Below are positions 1 through 9,994 of a stretch of 54,410 nt of DNA, piece after piece. Each line of letters opens with the position of its first letter. The first letter of the stretch is position 1. Source of the stretch: Burkholderiaceae bacterium (GTDB taxonomy: Bacteria > Pseudomonadota > Gammaproteobacteria > Burkholderiales > Burkholderiaceae_C); assembly GCA_013360485.1 (NCBI GenBank), contig JABWBN010000004.1, positions 1 through 54,410 of the forward strand, written 5' to 3'. A program made the translations under genes and the position numbers. The notes under the pieces are model-generated. The model searched no databases. It had not been told where the DNA came from and saw only the letters and a program-made list of their open reading frames with translations.

Positions 1-2
1 CT

Positions 3-1847
3 GCGCCGGCGAAGCCGCGACGTCCACGGCGCAAGCCTGACGCCATTGAGGTCGCTGCCGCCGACGTTGTGGGATCCGGCGAGGCGCAGATCCAACCCGC
101 TGACCTCTCGGTGCCCAACGATGAGCCCACCGAGGCTCGCGACGCATCGAGTGTCGAGCCGAGGACGCGTCGGGGACGTCGGCGCAGCGCCGACGGTGCC
201 GCTGGGCCCGACGAGGCTGCGACAGACGCGCCGGCGGCCTCGGTGTCACCGATGGCGCCGCCCGATGCGACCGAGGTTCACGTGTCCGCAGGGGCTGAGC
301 CCGGCGCGGATGTCGAACCATCGCCCGAGGCTGTGTCCACCGGCTTGTCTGCAGACGACACGCGTCGACGCAGCAGGGGGCGTCGCCGAGGACGGCGGGG
401 TGCAGCAGAACGATCCGATGGCGGGTACGAAGCGGGGCGCGATGCCGTTGACGACCGTGACGGCGGCGATGGGGGCGATGCCACCGATGAGGCGGAGTCG
501 CCCGACGCCCAGCCGGCCATTCCGGCTGCGGTGCTGCCCGTCGACGCCGGCGAGACCTTTGCCGACGTTGTCTCGGGAGCCTACGATGCGGTCGCGCCAG
601 AGGACATCTCAGTGGTTCCGGAGCGCCGCGTCCTTCTGCCCGAGCCCGATGCACCCAAGTTGCACAAGGTGCTGGCGCAGGCCGGCATTGGCTCGCGCCG
701 CGACATGGAGGACCTCATTGCCGATGGTCAGGTAACGGTCAACGGCCAGCCCGCACACATTGGCCAGCGCATCTCGTTCGGCGACCACATCAAGGTCGCC
801 GGAAGGCCCGTCAAGGTTCGCATTGCGCCGCCGCCGCCGCGCGTGCTGGCTTATCACAAGCCGGTAGGTGAAGTCGTCACAAACGACGACCCTCAGCATC
901 GGCCCACGGTCTTTCGTCGGCTGCCGCGCCTGCCGCACGGCAAGTGGCAATCGGTCGGTCGACTGGACATCAACACCGAAGGCCTGCTGCTGTTCACGAA
1001 TTCGGGTGAACTGGCCAATCAGCTGATGCATCCGCGGTTCGGCGTCGAGCGCGAGTACGCCGTGCGGGTGCTGGGCACACTCGATTCCGAGGCGCGGCAG
1101 CGCCTGCTCGACGGTGTCGAGATCGACGGCCAGGTGGCCGGCTTCCGTTCGATCGAGGACGGCGGTGGCGAGGGAGTGAACCACTGGTACCGTGTGGTCA
1201 TCACGGAGGGACGCAACCGTGAGGTGCGCAAGCTGTTCGACGCCGTGGGTCACGGGGTCAGCCGCTTGATCCGCATCCGCTATGGCTGCGTGGTTCTGCC
1301 GCGGGGGTTGAAGCGAGGCGTATGGGTTGACCTGGCCGAGACCGACGTGCGGGCGCTGCGGCGCCTGGCGCAGCCCGGCCAGGCGCCGGGTGAGCAGCGA
1401 GCCGACCGCGGATCCGATCGCGATGGCGAGCGGCGCGGGAAACCCCGCCGCAATCGACGAGGCCGCGGCGGCAAGCCCGACGAGCGCGCAGTTCCGCGCG
1501 ACGATGCCTTCGAGGGCATGGACCACGGTCCGATTCCCAACCCGCTGCAACAGACGTTCGACTTGCGCGCCATCCGTGAAGCACGCAAACCCCGACGCGA
1601 GTTCTCCGAAGACGGCCCGATTCCGAACCCGCTGGAGCAGACCTACGACAGGCGGTTCGTGCAGAAGCAGCGGGGGCCCGGCGGTGGCGGTCGTGGCGGC
1701 AAGGGCGGCGGCCAGGGTGGTGGACAGCCCGACCCCATGCGGACTTCGGTGGGCTACATCGGTGCCGACGCTTTCGTGCGCAAGCTTCAGAACACCGGCG
1801 GTGGGGGTGGCGGTGGGCGCGGAGGCAGGCGTCGAGGCGGCCGCTGA
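3..1847 (+). CDS. rluB: Ribosomal large subunit pseudouridine synthase B (5' partial)
   Basis: RluB makes pseudouridine in helix 89 of 23S rRNA (position 2605 in E. coli). The reading frame is open to the left edge, so the start may lie outside; a GTG at 69 gives 592 residues. In that numbering, about 195 residues of acidic and Arg-rich low-complexity sequence come first, then an S4 RNA-binding domain (about 197-245, beginning [16 protein letters not shown]) and the pseudouridine synthase domain (about 258-430) with the catalytic GRLD motif followed by [15 protein letters not shown]. After it comes a basic tail with two copies of GPIPNPL(Q/E)QT(F/Y)D and a Gly/Arg-rich end. Such tails are common in Burkholderiales RluB. 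It is followed by ndk, the usual order in the group. The function is clear; the N-terminus is not. Confidence 0.93.
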   Translation, partial: APAKPRRPRRKPDAIEVAAADVVGSGEAQIQPADLSVPNDEPTEARDASSVEPRTRRGRRRSADGAAGPDEAATDAPAASVSPMAPPDATEVHVSAGAEPGADVEPSPEAVSTGLSADDTRRRSRGRRRGRRGAAERSDGGYEAGRDAVDDRDGGDGGDATDEAESPDAQPAIPAAVLPVDAGETFADVVSGAYDAVAPEDISVVPERRVLLPEPDAPKLHKVLAQAGIGSRRDMEDLIADGQVTVNGQPAHIGQRISFGDHIKVAGRPVKVRIAPPPPRVLAYHKPVGEVVTNDDPQHRPTVFRRLPRLPHGKWQSVGRLDINTEGLLLFTNSGELANQLMHPRFGVEREYAVRVLGTLDSEARQRLLDGVEIDGQVAGFRSIEDGGGEGVNHWYRVVITEGRNREVRKLFDAVGHGVSRLIRIRYGCVVLPRGLKRGVWVDLAETDVRALRRLAQPGQAPGEQRADRGSDRDGERRGKPRRNRRGRGGKPDERAVPRDDAFEGMDHGPIPNPLQQTFDLRAIREARKPRREFSEDGPIPNPLEQTYDRRFVQKQRGPGGGGRGGKGGGQGGGQPDPMRTSVGYIGADAFVRKLQNTGGGGGGGRGGRRRGGR

Positions 1848-1876
1848 CGGCCGACGACGGCCAACGACGGCAGACG
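1847..1876. repeat. Three tandem 10-bp units just after rluB
   Basis: Three imperfect copies of ACGGC(C/A)(G/A)ACG begin at the last base of the rluB stop codon. They lie in the 189-bp rluB-ndk gap. They may be a relic of the repetitive 3' end of rluB; no function is evident. Confidence 0.5.
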
Positions 1877-2036
1877 GTTGCGCAGGTGATGCGTGCGCAG
1901 GCGAATCGGCGGATCGAGCTCCCAACAGGCTAAGGTCTGGCCCGCTTCGCGGCGTCTCCCTTGGCCAGGGACTGACACCGTCGCCCGTTAGAATTCGCGG
2001 TTTGTCTCAACAGCCATCGATCCAGGAGCACTACAC

Positions 2037-2462
2037 ATGGCCATCGAACGTACGCTATCGATCATCAAGCCCGACGCCGTGGCAAAGAACGTGATCGGGC
2101 AAATCTATGCACGCTTCGAGGGTGCCGGTCTGAAGATCGCAGCCGCCAAGATGGCGCACCTGTCACGTGGCGAGGCCGAGGCGTTCTATGCCGTGCACAA
2201 GGCGCGTCCGTTCTTCAAGGACCTCGTCGAATTCATGATTTCGGGGCCGGTGATGATCCAGGTGCTCGAGGGTGAGGGCGCCATCGCCAAGAATCGTGAA
2301 CTGATGGGTGCCACCGACCCGAAGAAGGCCGACAAGGGAACGATCCGGGCCGACTTCGCCGACAGCATCGACGCCAATGCGGTTCACGGCTCCGATGCGC
2401 CGGAGACCGCCGCTGTGGAAGTGGCGTTCTTCTTCCCCGGCATGAACGTCTACAGCCGCTGA
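2037..2462 (+). CDS. ndk: Nucleoside diphosphate kinase
   Basis: Ndk moves the gamma-phosphate of ATP to nucleoside diphosphates through a phosphohistidine, balancing NTP and dNTP pools in the cytoplasm. The protein is 141 residues, the normal bacterial length. It starts with the canonical [15 protein letters not shown], and the active-site histidine is H117 in NAVHGSD. The ATG is preceded by CAGGAG, a good ribosome-binding site. A TAGAAT hexamer at 1989-1994 could be a -10 box, but I find no matching -35, so a promoter here is only a suggestion. The gene sits between rluB and rlmN, the conserved betaproteobacterial order. Confidence 0.98.
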   Translation: MAIERTLSIIKPDAVAKNVIGQIYARFEGAGLKIAAAKMAHLSRGEAEAFYAVHKARPFFKDLVEFMISGPVMIQVLEGEGAIAKNRELMGATDPKKADKGTIRADFADSIDANAVHGSDAPETAAVEVAFFFPGMNVYSR

Positions 2463-2484
2463 TCGCGGTTGTCCGAGCGCAGCA

Positions 2485-3621
2485 GTGGGCGTCGACCGGG
2501 TCAACCTGCTCGAGTTCGATCTCGACGGCCTGGCCGCCTACTGCCAGCAGCGTGGCGAAAAGCGCTTTCGCGCCGTCCAACTGTTCCGCTGGATTCACCA
2601 GAAGGGCGCGACCGGGTTCGACGAGATGTCCGACCTGGCGCGTTCGCTGCGCTCGAAGCTGTCCACACAGGCTGAAATTCGGGCACTCACCCTGCTGACG
2701 GAGCAGGCCTCGGCCGATGGCACCGTCAAATGGCTTTTCGACGTCGGCGGCGGCAACGCAGTCGAGACCGTCTTCATTCCCGAGGACGATCGAGGTACGC
2801 TGTGCGTGTCGTCCCAGGCGGGTTGCGCCGTTGGCTGTCGGTTCTGTTCCACGGGGCACCAGGGGTTCAGCCGCAACCTTTCCACCGGCGAGATCGTCGC
2901 GCAGCTGTGGCATGCCGAACACCAATTGAGGGTTCGGCTTGGCCTCGGGCCGGGCGAGCGTGCCGTCACCAACGTGGTGATGATGGGCATGGGCGAGCCG
3001 TTGCAGAACTACGCGGCGCTGGTGCCCGCACTGCGCGTGATGCTCGACGACCACGGGTACGGCCTTTCCAGGCGGCGCGTCACGGTGTCCACGTCGGGCG
3101 TGGTGCCCATGATCGATCGCCTGCGCGCTGACAGTCCGGTGGCGCTGGCGGTGTCATTGCATGCGCCCAACGACGCCCTTCGCGATCAACTGGTGCCGCT
3201 GAACCGCAAGTACCCGCTGGATGACTTGTTGTGCGCCTGCAGGCGCTACCTCGAGGCGGCGCCGCGCGACTTCATCACCTTCGAGTACTGCATGCTCGAG
3301 GGAGTGAACGACACGTTGGAACTGGCGCAGCAATTGGTGGATCTCGTCCATGGTGCGGATCGATCCAAGCGCGTGCCATGCAAGTTCAATTTGATTCCTT
3401 TCAACCCATTCCCACAGTCGGGGTTGCGACGCTCGTCTCGCGAGCGTGTGCAGGCGTTCGCGAAGGTCCTCCAGGACGCCGGCATCGTGACGACGGTACG
3501 CCGCACGCGCGGCGACGACATCGATGCCGCGTGCGGCCAGTTGGCTGGCGAGGTGCAGGATCGAACGAACGTGCAGACCCGAATGGTGCGACCCGTGATC
3601 CGCATCGAAACTACGGGCTGA
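2485..3621 (+). CDS. rlmN: Dual-specificity 23S rRNA/tRNA adenine-C2 methyltransferase RlmN
   Basis: RlmN is a radical-SAM enzyme that methylates C2 of A2503 in 23S rRNA and A37 of some tRNAs. The 378-residue protein has the radical-SAM cluster motif CxxxCxxC (C114, C118, C121, in [12 protein letters not shown]), the [10 protein letters not shown] segment, and near the C-terminus C350 in ACGQLAGEV, matching the methyl-carrying cysteine region of the family. The start is a GTG 22 nt after ndk; no ATG in this frame fits the family N-terminus, which here begins close to [10 protein letters not shown]. The lipoprotein gene follows after 40 nt, as in other Burkholderiales. Confidence 0.96.
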   Translation: MGVDRVNLLEFDLDGLAAYCQQRGEKRFRAVQLFRWIHQKGATGFDEMSDLARSLRSKLSTQAEIRALTLLTEQASADGTVKWLFDVGGGNAVETVFIPEDDRGTLCVSSQAGCAVGCRFCSTGHQGFSRNLSTGEIVAQLWHAEHQLRVRLGLGPGERAVTNVVMMGMGEPLQNYAALVPALRVMLDDHGYGLSRRRVTVSTSGVVPMIDRLRADSPVALAVSLHAPNDALRDQLVPLNRKYPLDDLLCACRRYLEAAPRDFITFEYCMLEGVNDTLELAQQLVDLVHGADRSKRVPCKFNLIPFNPFPQSGLRRSSRERVQAFAKVLQDAGIVTTVRRTRGDDIDAACGQLAGEVQDRTNVQTRMVRPVIRIETTG

Positions 3622-3661
3622 TCCCGCGGGAGTAGTCGCGCGGCAACCAGGAGAATCGTCG

Positions 3662-4459
3662 ATGCGGATGGATTGGCCGGGTTTGTGTGTCCTGCTGGTA
3701 GCGCTGGCGGGGTGTGCGGGCACGCCGGGCGATGGCCCCGGCGGCGACTTGCGCGAGCGGGCAACTGCCTCGGACCAGTCCGACTCCGAACGGCGCGCAC
3801 GCGTTCGCCTCGAACTCGCGAGCGCGTACTTCGCCCAGGGGCAGACCGACACCGCACTCGACGAGCTCAAGCTGTCGATCGCGGCCAATCCAAACCTGAG
3901 CGACGCCTACAACCTGCGCGGCCTCATCTATGCCAGCCTGGGCGATGACGCCCTGGCCGAGGACAGCTTCCGGCGCGCGTTGCAGATCGATCCACGCGAC
4001 GGCGGGACGATGCACAACTACGGGTGGTACCTGTGCCAACGGCAGAAGTTCGCGCTGGCGCAGGCGCAGTTTCAGGCTGCGCTGGCACAGCCGCAATACC
4101 GCGATGCCGCACGCACGCACCTCGCTCGCGGGATTTGCCTCACTCGCGTGGGCGACTGGGTACAGGCCGAGGCCGCCCTGATGCGCTCCTATGAACTCGA
4201 TCCAGCCAATCCCGGAACTGCCTTGAACCTGTCCGAGGTACTGCTGCGCCGGGGCGAACTCACACGGGCGCGGTTTTATGTCGGTCGTGTCAACGCGCAG
4301 CCGGCTACGACCAACGCGCAGTCGCTCTGGTTGGCGGCCCGCATCGAACACCGAATGGGCAACGTGCGCGGGGCCAATGATCTCGGCGAGCAGATGCGCA
4401 GCCGTTTTCCGAAAGCGCCGGAGGTGAGCCTGTTCGACCGGGGGCGTTTCGATGAGTGA
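3662..4459 (+). CDS. pilW: TPR lipoprotein, type IV pilus biogenesis/stability protein PilW (PilF)
   Basis: PilW/PilF is an outer-membrane lipoprotein that helps the PilQ secretin assemble for type IV pili. The 265-residue protein starts with a short signal peptide ending in the lipobox LAGC (about residues 15-18). Tetratricopeptide repeats follow, for example ARVRLELASAYFAQGQTDTA, DAYNLRGLIYASLGDDALAE and DGGTMHNYGWYLCQRQKFA. The last one matches the distinctive MHNYGWYLC segment of the PilW family. The gene overlaps rodZ by 8 nt, implying translational coupling. Whether this organism makes pili cannot be judged from the window. Confidence 0.88.
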   Translation: MRMDWPGLCVLLVALAGCAGTPGDGPGGDLRERATASDQSDSERRARVRLELASAYFAQGQTDTALDELKLSIAANPNLSDAYNLRGLIYASLGDDALAEDSFRRALQIDPRDGGTMHNYGWYLCQRQKFALAQAQFQAALAQPQYRDAARTHLARGICLTRVGDWVQAEAALMRSYELDPANPGTALNLSEVLLRRGELTRARFYVGRVNAQPATTNAQSLWLAARIEHRMGNVRGANDLGEQMRSRFPKAPEVSLFDRGRFDE

Positions 4460-5393
4460 GGCGGTCTACCGCAGCGGCGAGGGCGCGGGCGCTCTGCTGC
4501 GCGCGGCGCGCCAGCAGCAGGGCTTGCACATCGACGCGCTGGCCGCCTCGATCAAGGTGCCGGTGGCCAAGCTGGAGGCGCTGGAGAGCGGCCGATACGA
4601 CGCCTTGCCGGATGCCACCTTCACGCGCGCGCTGGCCCAGACAGTGTGTCGCGCGCTCAAGATCGATGCGCAACCGGTGCTGGCACAACTGCCTGCCCCC
4701 AGTTCACCGGTGCTCGAACGGGTCGACCAGGGATTGAACACGCCCTTTCGCGACAGACCGGGGCGTCTGGTTCCGAGCGAATGGGTGCCCTGGCGGCATC
4801 CGGCCGCGTGGGCGGTGGGCGTGTTGCTGGCTGCTGCGGTGGCTTTCGTGCTGATGCCGAGCTCCTGGGTTGCGGGATGGATGCCCGACGCGCCGGAATC
4901 CGGCGCGGTCGGCGTGACAGGACAGCCGGCCAAGGGGGCAGATGAGGGCATCACAAGTACAGCTCCGGTTCCCACTTCGACACCGGCAGATGGGGGGACT
5001 GTGACCTCGGCTGCAAGTCCGAACGCTGATTCTGGCGCTCGGGCTCCCGCTGCAGCACCCGTCCCGCCCCTGCAGCCCGGTGGGCCAGCCGCGACGACCG
5101 CCGACTTGGCTGAACCAGCCGCCCGATCCCTCGCAGCCGACACCGGCGAACAGGCCATCCGCGGAGCGCGTCTTCGTGCAAGCGAAACCACCTGGGTGCA
5201 GGCCACCGATGGCCGCGGGCAGGTGCTGGTGTCGCGGCTGTTGGAAGCCGGGGAGGTGGTCGATCTCGATGGCGCAAGGCCACTGCGCCTGCGCATCGGC
5301 AACGTGCGCGGGGCTGAACTGGTCTACCAGGGACAGCGCATCGACATTGCGTCCCGGGCCCGTGAAAACGTGGCAACCGTGGAACTGCCCTGA
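4452..5393 (+). CDS. rodZ: Cytoskeletal membrane protein RodZ
   Basis: RodZ links the MreB cytoskeleton to the inner membrane and helps set rod shape. The 313 residues show an N-terminal Cro/CI-type helix-turn-helix (about 10-75, with [19 protein letters not shown]), one transmembrane segment (about 118-140, [20 protein letters not shown]), a Pro/Ala/Thr-rich periplasmic linker and a C-terminal DUF4115 domain (about 235-313, with [21 protein letters not shown]). The 8-nt overlap with pilW and the ispG gene 32 nt downstream give the standard pilW-rodZ-ispG arrangement. The HTH in this family contacts MreB and is not known to act mainly as a DNA-binding regulator. Confidence 0.92.
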   Translation: MSEAVYRSGEGAGALLRAARQQQGLHIDALAASIKVPVAKLEALESGRYDALPDATFTRALAQTVCRALKIDAQPVLAQLPAPSSPVLERVDQGLNTPFRDRPGRLVPSEWVPWRHPAAWAVGVLLAAAVAFVLMPSSWVAGWMPDAPESGAVGVTGQPAKGADEGITSTAPVPTSTPADGGTVTSAASPNADSGARAPAAAPVPPLQPGGPAATTADLAEPAARSLAADTGEQAIRGARLRASETTWVQATDGRGQVLVSRLLEAGEVVDLDGARPLRLRIGNVRGAELVYQGQRIDIASRARENVATVELP

Positions 5394-5425
5394 GTCAACT
5401 CATCGACCATCTGGTCCAGCCGTTC

Positions 5426-6730
5426 ATGTCCGACCTTGCCCCCGACCTCTCCGAGCCGATATCGGCGGCGATGCCGCAACGCCACCCGACGCTTCAAGCC
5501 CGCGTTGCGTGGGGGTCCCGAGTCGTCACGATAGGCGGCAATGCGCCGGTGCGCGTGCAGTCGATGACCAACACCGATACCGTCGATGTCATAGGCACGG
5601 CCATCCAGGTCAAGGAGCTCGCCCAGGCGGGCTCCGAACTCGTGCGCATCACGGTCAATACACCCGAGGCCGCGCAAGCGGTGCCTGCGATCCGCGAACA
5701 GCTCGATCGCATGGGCGTCGACGTTCCGTTGGTGGGCGACTTCCATTACAACGGCCACACACTGCTGACCGAGTACCCCGAGTGCGCGATCGCGCTGTCG
5801 AAGTACCGCATCAACCCCGGCAATGTCGGCAAGGGTGACAAGCGTGACCGCCAGTTTGCGCAGATGATCGACGTGGCTGTGCGGCACGGGAAGGCCGTTC
5901 GTATCGGCGTGAACTGGGGCAGCCTGGACCAGGAACTCCTGGCTGCGCTGATGGATGAGAACGCGCGCCGCCCTGTGCCGTGGGAAGCACGCCAGGTGAT
6001 GTACCAGGCGCTGGTGCAGTCTGCGCTGCAGTCGGCCAACTGGGCCGAAGAACTTGGACTTCCGGCGGGGCAAATCATCATCAGTTGCAAGGTCAGCGGG
6101 GTACAGGACCTCGTCACGGTCTACCGGGCGCTGGCAGATCGATGCCGATACCCCCTGCACCTGGGCCTGACCGAAGCCGGCATGGGGACGAAGGGGACCG
6201 TGGCGTCATCGGTGGCACTGGGCCTGCTGCTGCAGCAGGGCATTGGTGACACCATACGTGTGTCGCTCACACCCCAGCCTGGAGAGTCGCGCACCCAGGA
6301 GGTGGTGGTGGCCCTGGAGGTTCTGCAGGCCTTGGGCCTGCGCAGCTTCAACCCCAGTGTGACGGCCTGCCCGGGCTGCGGCCGCACGACGAGCACCACC
6401 TTCCAGGAGTTGGCCAAGCAGATCGACGACCATCTGCGTGCCATGATGCCGGTTTGGCGCGAGCGCTACCCGGGTGTCGAGGCCATGAAGGTGGCGGTCA
6501 TGGGCTGCATCGTCAACGGGCCGGGTGAGAGCAAGCATGCGGACATCGGCATCAGCCTGCCCGGCACCGGTGAGTCCCCGGCCGCACCGGTCTTCATCGA
6601 CGGACAAAAGGCCATGACCCTGCGTGGCGAAGGCATCGCCGAGGAGTTTCACCGCATCGTCGAGAGCTACATCGAGCGGCGTTTCGGTGCAATCACCGAC
6701 GCACACCGCTCGCCGATCGCCGATCGCTGA
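5426..6730 (+). CDS. ispG: 4-hydroxy-3-methylbut-2-en-1-yl diphosphate synthase
   Basis: IspG (GcpE) is the iron-sulfur enzyme that turns methylerythritol cyclodiphosphate into HMBPP, the next-to-last step of the MEP isoprenoid pathway. The 434-residue length is typical of betaproteobacteria. The [4Fe-4S] ligands are visible as C315 and C318 (ACPGCGRTT) and C361 ([11 protein letters not shown]). The N-terminal TIM-barrel half carries [14 protein letters not shown] and GDFHYNGH. With dxr and uppS farther along the window, it shows the organism uses the MEP route to supply undecaprenyl phosphate. Confidence 0.97.
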   Translation: MSDLAPDLSEPISAAMPQRHPTLQARVAWGSRVVTIGGNAPVRVQSMTNTDTVDVIGTAIQVKELAQAGSELVRITVNTPEAAQAVPAIREQLDRMGVDVPLVGDFHYNGHTLLTEYPECAIALSKYRINPGNVGKGDKRDRQFAQMIDVAVRHGKAVRIGVNWGSLDQELLAALMDENARRPVPWEARQVMYQALVQSALQSANWAEELGLPAGQIIISCKVSGVQDLVTVYRALADRCRYPLHLGLTEAGMGTKGTVASSVALGLLLQQGIGDTIRVSLTPQPGESRTQEVVVALEVLQALGLRSFNPSVTACPGCGRTTSTTFQELAKQIDDHLRAMMPVWRERYPGVEAMKVAVMGCIVNGPGESKHADIGISLPGTGESPAAPVFIDGQKAMTLRGEGIAEEFHRIVESYIERRFGAITDAHRSPIADR

Positions 6731-6780
6731 GCAGCCGGTCACGGGGCGCAGCACCTAGGCTGCCCCATCCGATCCACTGA

Positions 6781-8103
6781 ATGCACGACCGGGCCCACGC
6801 GGGCCCAAGCAACGATATGGCCGACCAATTGCAAGCCGTCAAAGGCATGAACGACATCCTGCCGCCGGAATCGGCGCGTTGGGAATGGTTCGAAGACAAG
6901 GTGCGCGCGCTCATGCGCCGTTATGCCTACCTCAACGTGCGCACGCCCATCGTGGAGCCCACGCCTCTGTTCGTGCGTGGGCTGGGCGAGGTGACCGACA
7001 TCGTCGAAAAGGAGATGTACTCGTTTGTCGACTCGATGAATGGCGACGCGCTTTCATTGCGGCCGGAGAACACCGCCGGCGTCGTGCGTGCGGCCATCGA
7101 GCATTCCTTGCTCTATGACGGTGGCAAGCGCCTGTACTACATCGGCCCCATGTTCCGCCACGAGAAGCCGCAGCGTGGCCGCTACCGCCAGTTCCACCAG
7201 GTCGGCGTGGAGGCGCTGGGCTATGCCGGGCCTGATGTCGACATCGAAGTGATCCTGATGGCCCGGTCACTGTGGTTGGACTTGGGCCTGACCGACGTCC
7301 GGCTGGAACTCAACAGTCTGGGCCAGCCCGAGGAACGGCGTGCCCATCGGGCGGCGCTGATTGCCTATCTTCAGGCCCACGAGGCGAGCCTTGATGCCGA
7401 GGCTCGCCGACGCCTGCACACCAACCCGTTGCGCATCCTGGACACCAAGAACCCGGCCATGCAGGCGCTGGTCGAAGGTGCGCCTCGGCTGGTGGACTAC
7501 CTCGGAGAGGACTCGCTGCGGCACTTCGATGCCGTGCGCAAGGGGCTCGATGCGGTGGGGCAGCCCTACGTGCTCAATCCGCGCCTGGTCAGGGGGATGG
7601 ATTACTACAACCTCACCGTGTTCGAGTGGGTCACGCCCCGGCTGGGCGCACAGGGCACGATCTGCGGCGGCGGTCGTTACGACGGCCTGATCGAGATGAT
7701 GGGCGGCAAACCCACGCCGGCCGTCGGCTGGGGCATGGGAGTCGAGCGGGTGCTGGACCTGCTGGTGCAGTGCGGCATCGAAGCACCCAGCCCTGTGCCT
7801 GACGCCTATCTCATCGTGCCCGATGTTCAGGCAATGGCAGATGCCACGGTGCTGGCCGAGGCCCTGCGCCGCCACGGTGTGTGCGTGCTGATGCATGCCG
7901 CCGGGCGCGAGGGGCCTGGCAGCATGAAGTCGCAGTTCAAGCGTGCCGACGCCAGTGGTGCGCGCTACGCGCTGGTACTGGGGTCGGACGAGCGGGCACA
8001 AGGCATGGTGGCGGTGAAGAACCTGCGTGATGCCGCTGCCGGGCAACACCTTCGCGCACTGGCCGCCGCCCACGCCTGGGCCAGTCAACTGCGCAACGCA
8101 TAA
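6781..8103 (+). CDS. hisS: Histidyl-tRNA synthetase
   Basis: This class II aminoacyl-tRNA synthetase charges tRNA-His. The protein has 440 residues from ATG 6781; an ATG at 6817 ([17 protein letters not shown]) fits the family N-terminus better and would give 428. Class II motifs are visible: motif 2 around [22 protein letters not shown], histidine-binding segment [15 protein letters not shown] and motif 3 at [19 protein letters not shown]-terminal anticodon-binding domain follows. The gene follows ispG and precedes yfgM by 29 nt, the usual arrangement. The paralogue HisZ at 15.4 kb lacks the synthetase-specific parts. Confidence 0.97.
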   Translation: MHDRAHAGPSNDMADQLQAVKGMNDILPPESARWEWFEDKVRALMRRYAYLNVRTPIVEPTPLFVRGLGEVTDIVEKEMYSFVDSMNGDALSLRPENTAGVVRAAIEHSLLYDGGKRLYYIGPMFRHEKPQRGRYRQFHQVGVEALGYAGPDVDIEVILMARSLWLDLGLTDVRLELNSLGQPEERRAHRAALIAYLQAHEASLDAEARRRLHTNPLRILDTKNPAMQALVEGAPRLVDYLGEDSLRHFDAVRKGLDAVGQPYVLNPRLVRGMDYYNLTVFEWVTPRLGAQGTICGGGRYDGLIEMMGGKPTPAVGWGMGVERVLDLLVQCGIEAPSPVPDAYLIVPDVQAMADATVLAEALRRHGVCVLMHAAGREGPGSMKSQFKRADASGARYALVLGSDERAQGMVAVKNLRDAAAGQHLRALAAAHAWASQLRNA

Positions 8104-8132
8104 TCCACCCCTTCGACCACCGACGGCGCGTC

Positions 8133-8795
8133 ATGGCCAATCCCCTCGACCTGCAGGAGCAGGAACAACTCGACGAACTCAAGGCGTTCTGGAAGCAGTA
8201 CGGCAACGCGATCACCTGGGCGCTGACGCTGGCACTGCTGGCGTTCAGCGGCTGGAGTGGCTGGGGCTGGTGGCAGCGCGAGCAGGGCGTGAAAGCCGGG
8301 GCGATGTTCGAAGAGCTCGACAAGGCCGCTGCAGCGGGCGATGCCGAACGCGCGCAGCGCGTGATGACCGACCTGAAAGAGCGGCATCCAGGAACCACAT
8401 ACGCGCACCAGGGCGCCTTGTTGGCCGCGCGGGTGCTCGCAGAAAAGGGCCGCGGTGACGACGCACGCGCAGCGCTGACGTGGGTCGCCGAGCAGGCGCC
8501 CGACGATGCGTACCGGGCGTTGGCCCGGCTGCGGTTGGCGGCGCTGCTGCTGGATGCCAAGAAGCACGACGAAGCACTCAAGGCGCTGGACGTGTCCATG
8601 CCCGAAGAATTCACTGCGTTGGTGGCCGACCGCCGCGGCGACGTATTGTTGGCCATGAAGCGGCGCGACGAGGCCGTGGCGGCCTACCGAAGTGCATACC
8701 AGGGCCTGGATGACAAAGTGGATTACCGCCGGTTGGTCGAAGCCAAGCTGGCGGCATTGGGTGCAGCGGTTGCTGCATCAGGGGCGACGCGATGA
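8133..8795 (+). CDS. yfgM: YfgM-type ancillary SecYEG translocon subunit (TPR membrane protein)
   Basis: YfgM is a single-span inner-membrane protein with a periplasmic TPR-like domain; in E. coli it associates with SecYEG and PpiD and passes on secreted proteins. The 220-residue protein begins MANPLDLQEQEQLDELKAFW, the family signature, then has one transmembrane helix (about 28-47) and helical TPR-like repeats to the end. It sits between hisS and bamB, the conserved position, and its stop overlaps the bamB ATG by 4 nt. Confidence 0.9.
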   Translation: MANPLDLQEQEQLDELKAFWKQYGNAITWALTLALLAFSGWSGWGWWQREQGVKAGAMFEELDKAAAAGDAERAQRVMTDLKERHPGTTYAHQGALLAARVLAEKGRGDDARAALTWVAEQAPDDAYRALARLRLAALLLDAKKHDEALKALDVSMPEEFTALVADRRGDVLLAMKRRDEAVAAYRSAYQGLDDKVDYRRLVEAKLAALGAAVAASGATR

Positions 8796-9973
8796 TGCAG
8801 CTACGCATTGCCGAGGTACTCGGTACGAAGGTCCCGCCCATCTCCCGGCTGCTCTCGCGTGCAGCGATCACCAGACTGTCGGCCGGGGTACTTTTGGTCT
8901 CGCTCGGTGCGTGTTCGAGTGGCGGCCGCCCGAATCCCACACCGCTGGAGCCGGTGCAACCGCAGATCGCAGGACGACAGGTCTGGAGTGTGCGGCTTGA
9001 CAGCGTGCGCTTTCCACTGGCCGTTGCTGCGCGCGATGGGCAGTTCGTCATCGCGGGTACCGACGGAACGGTGATGGCGCTGGATGCACAGAACGGCGCA
9101 ATCCGCTGGCGGGCACAGGCCGGCCGTTCGCTGAGCGCAGGCGTGGGCAGCGACGGTCGATATGCGGCCGTCGTGACCACAGCCAATGAGTTGGTGGTGT
9201 TCGAGCGTGAGACCCGCCTTTGGTCGGCGCCACTGAACTCGCGCACCAGTACGGCGCCACTTGTCGCTGGCGAGCGCGTCTTCGTCATGGGGGTCGATCG
9301 GGTTGTCCACGCATTCGACGTGCTGGACGGACGGCGCCTATGGACTTACCGGCGGGCCGGAGAGCCGCTCACGCTGGCACAACCCGGCGTGGTGGCGGCA
9401 TACAAGGACACGCTGGTCGTCGGCCAGGGCGCATCCCTGGTAGGGCTGGATCCGCTCAAGGGAACGCTGCGCTGGGACGTGCCGGTGACATCGCCGCGTG
9501 GCACCAATGAAGTCGAGCGGTTGAACGATCTTGTCGGACCGTTGCTGAGGGCAGGCGACACGCTGTGCGCCAGGGCGTTCCAAACCGCTGTCGGATGCGT
9601 GTCGGCCGACCCGGCACGCCTGCGATGGAGTCGCCTGGCCGGGGGGCACAATGCCGTGGGTGGCAACGCCGAACTGGTCGCGGGCGCCGATGCATCGGAC
9701 AGGATCACCGCTTGGCGAAGTGGCGCTGGCGAGATCGCCTGGACAAACGAACGCTTGCTGTATCGCGGACTGTCGGCGCCGCTCGTGGTGGGCAAGACGG
9801 TCATTTTCGGGGACTTGGAAGGGCAGGTGCACTTCCTGTCGAGCATCGACGGTCGCGTCCAACTTCGATTGCCCACCGATGGCACGCCCGTTGTGGCGCA
9901 GCCGGTGGTTTCAGGCACGACCACGCTGGTCGTCACGCGCGCCGGCGGCGTCTACGCCTTCCGGCCCGAGTGA
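8792..9973 (+). CDS. bamB: Outer-membrane assembly lipoprotein BamB
   Basis: BamB is a beta-propeller lipoprotein of the BAM complex that helps BamA insert outer-membrane proteins. The 393-residue product has a lipobox LGAC at about residues 40-43, giving an unusually long 40-residue pre-sequence; the true start may be later, although the ATG used here overlaps the yfgM stop (ATGA). The mature part consists of PQQ-type beta-propeller blades such as VMALDAQNGAIRWRA, VHAFDVLDGRRLWTY and LVGLDPLKGTLRWDV. Its partner bamA lies at 32.9 kb in this window. Confidence 0.95.
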   Translation: MMQLRIAEVLGTKVPPISRLLSRAAITRLSAGVLLVSLGACSSGGRPNPTPLEPVQPQIAGRQVWSVRLDSVRFPLAVAARDGQFVIAGTDGTVMALDAQNGAIRWRAQAGRSLSAGVGSDGRYAAVVTTANELVVFERETRLWSAPLNSRTSTAPLVAGERVFVMGVDRVVHAFDVLDGRRLWTYRRAGEPLTLAQPGVVAAYKDTLVVGQGASLVGLDPLKGTLRWDVPVTSPRGTNEVERLNDLVGPLLRAGDTLCARAFQTAVGCVSADPARLRWSRLAGGHNAVGGNAELVAGADASDRITAWRSGAGEIAWTNERLLYRGLSAPLVVGKTVIFGDLEGQVHFLSSIDGRVQLRLPTDGTPVVAQPVVSGTTTLVVTRAGGVYAFRPE

Positions 9974-9994
9974 CCCATTGCCGGGACAGCCGAC

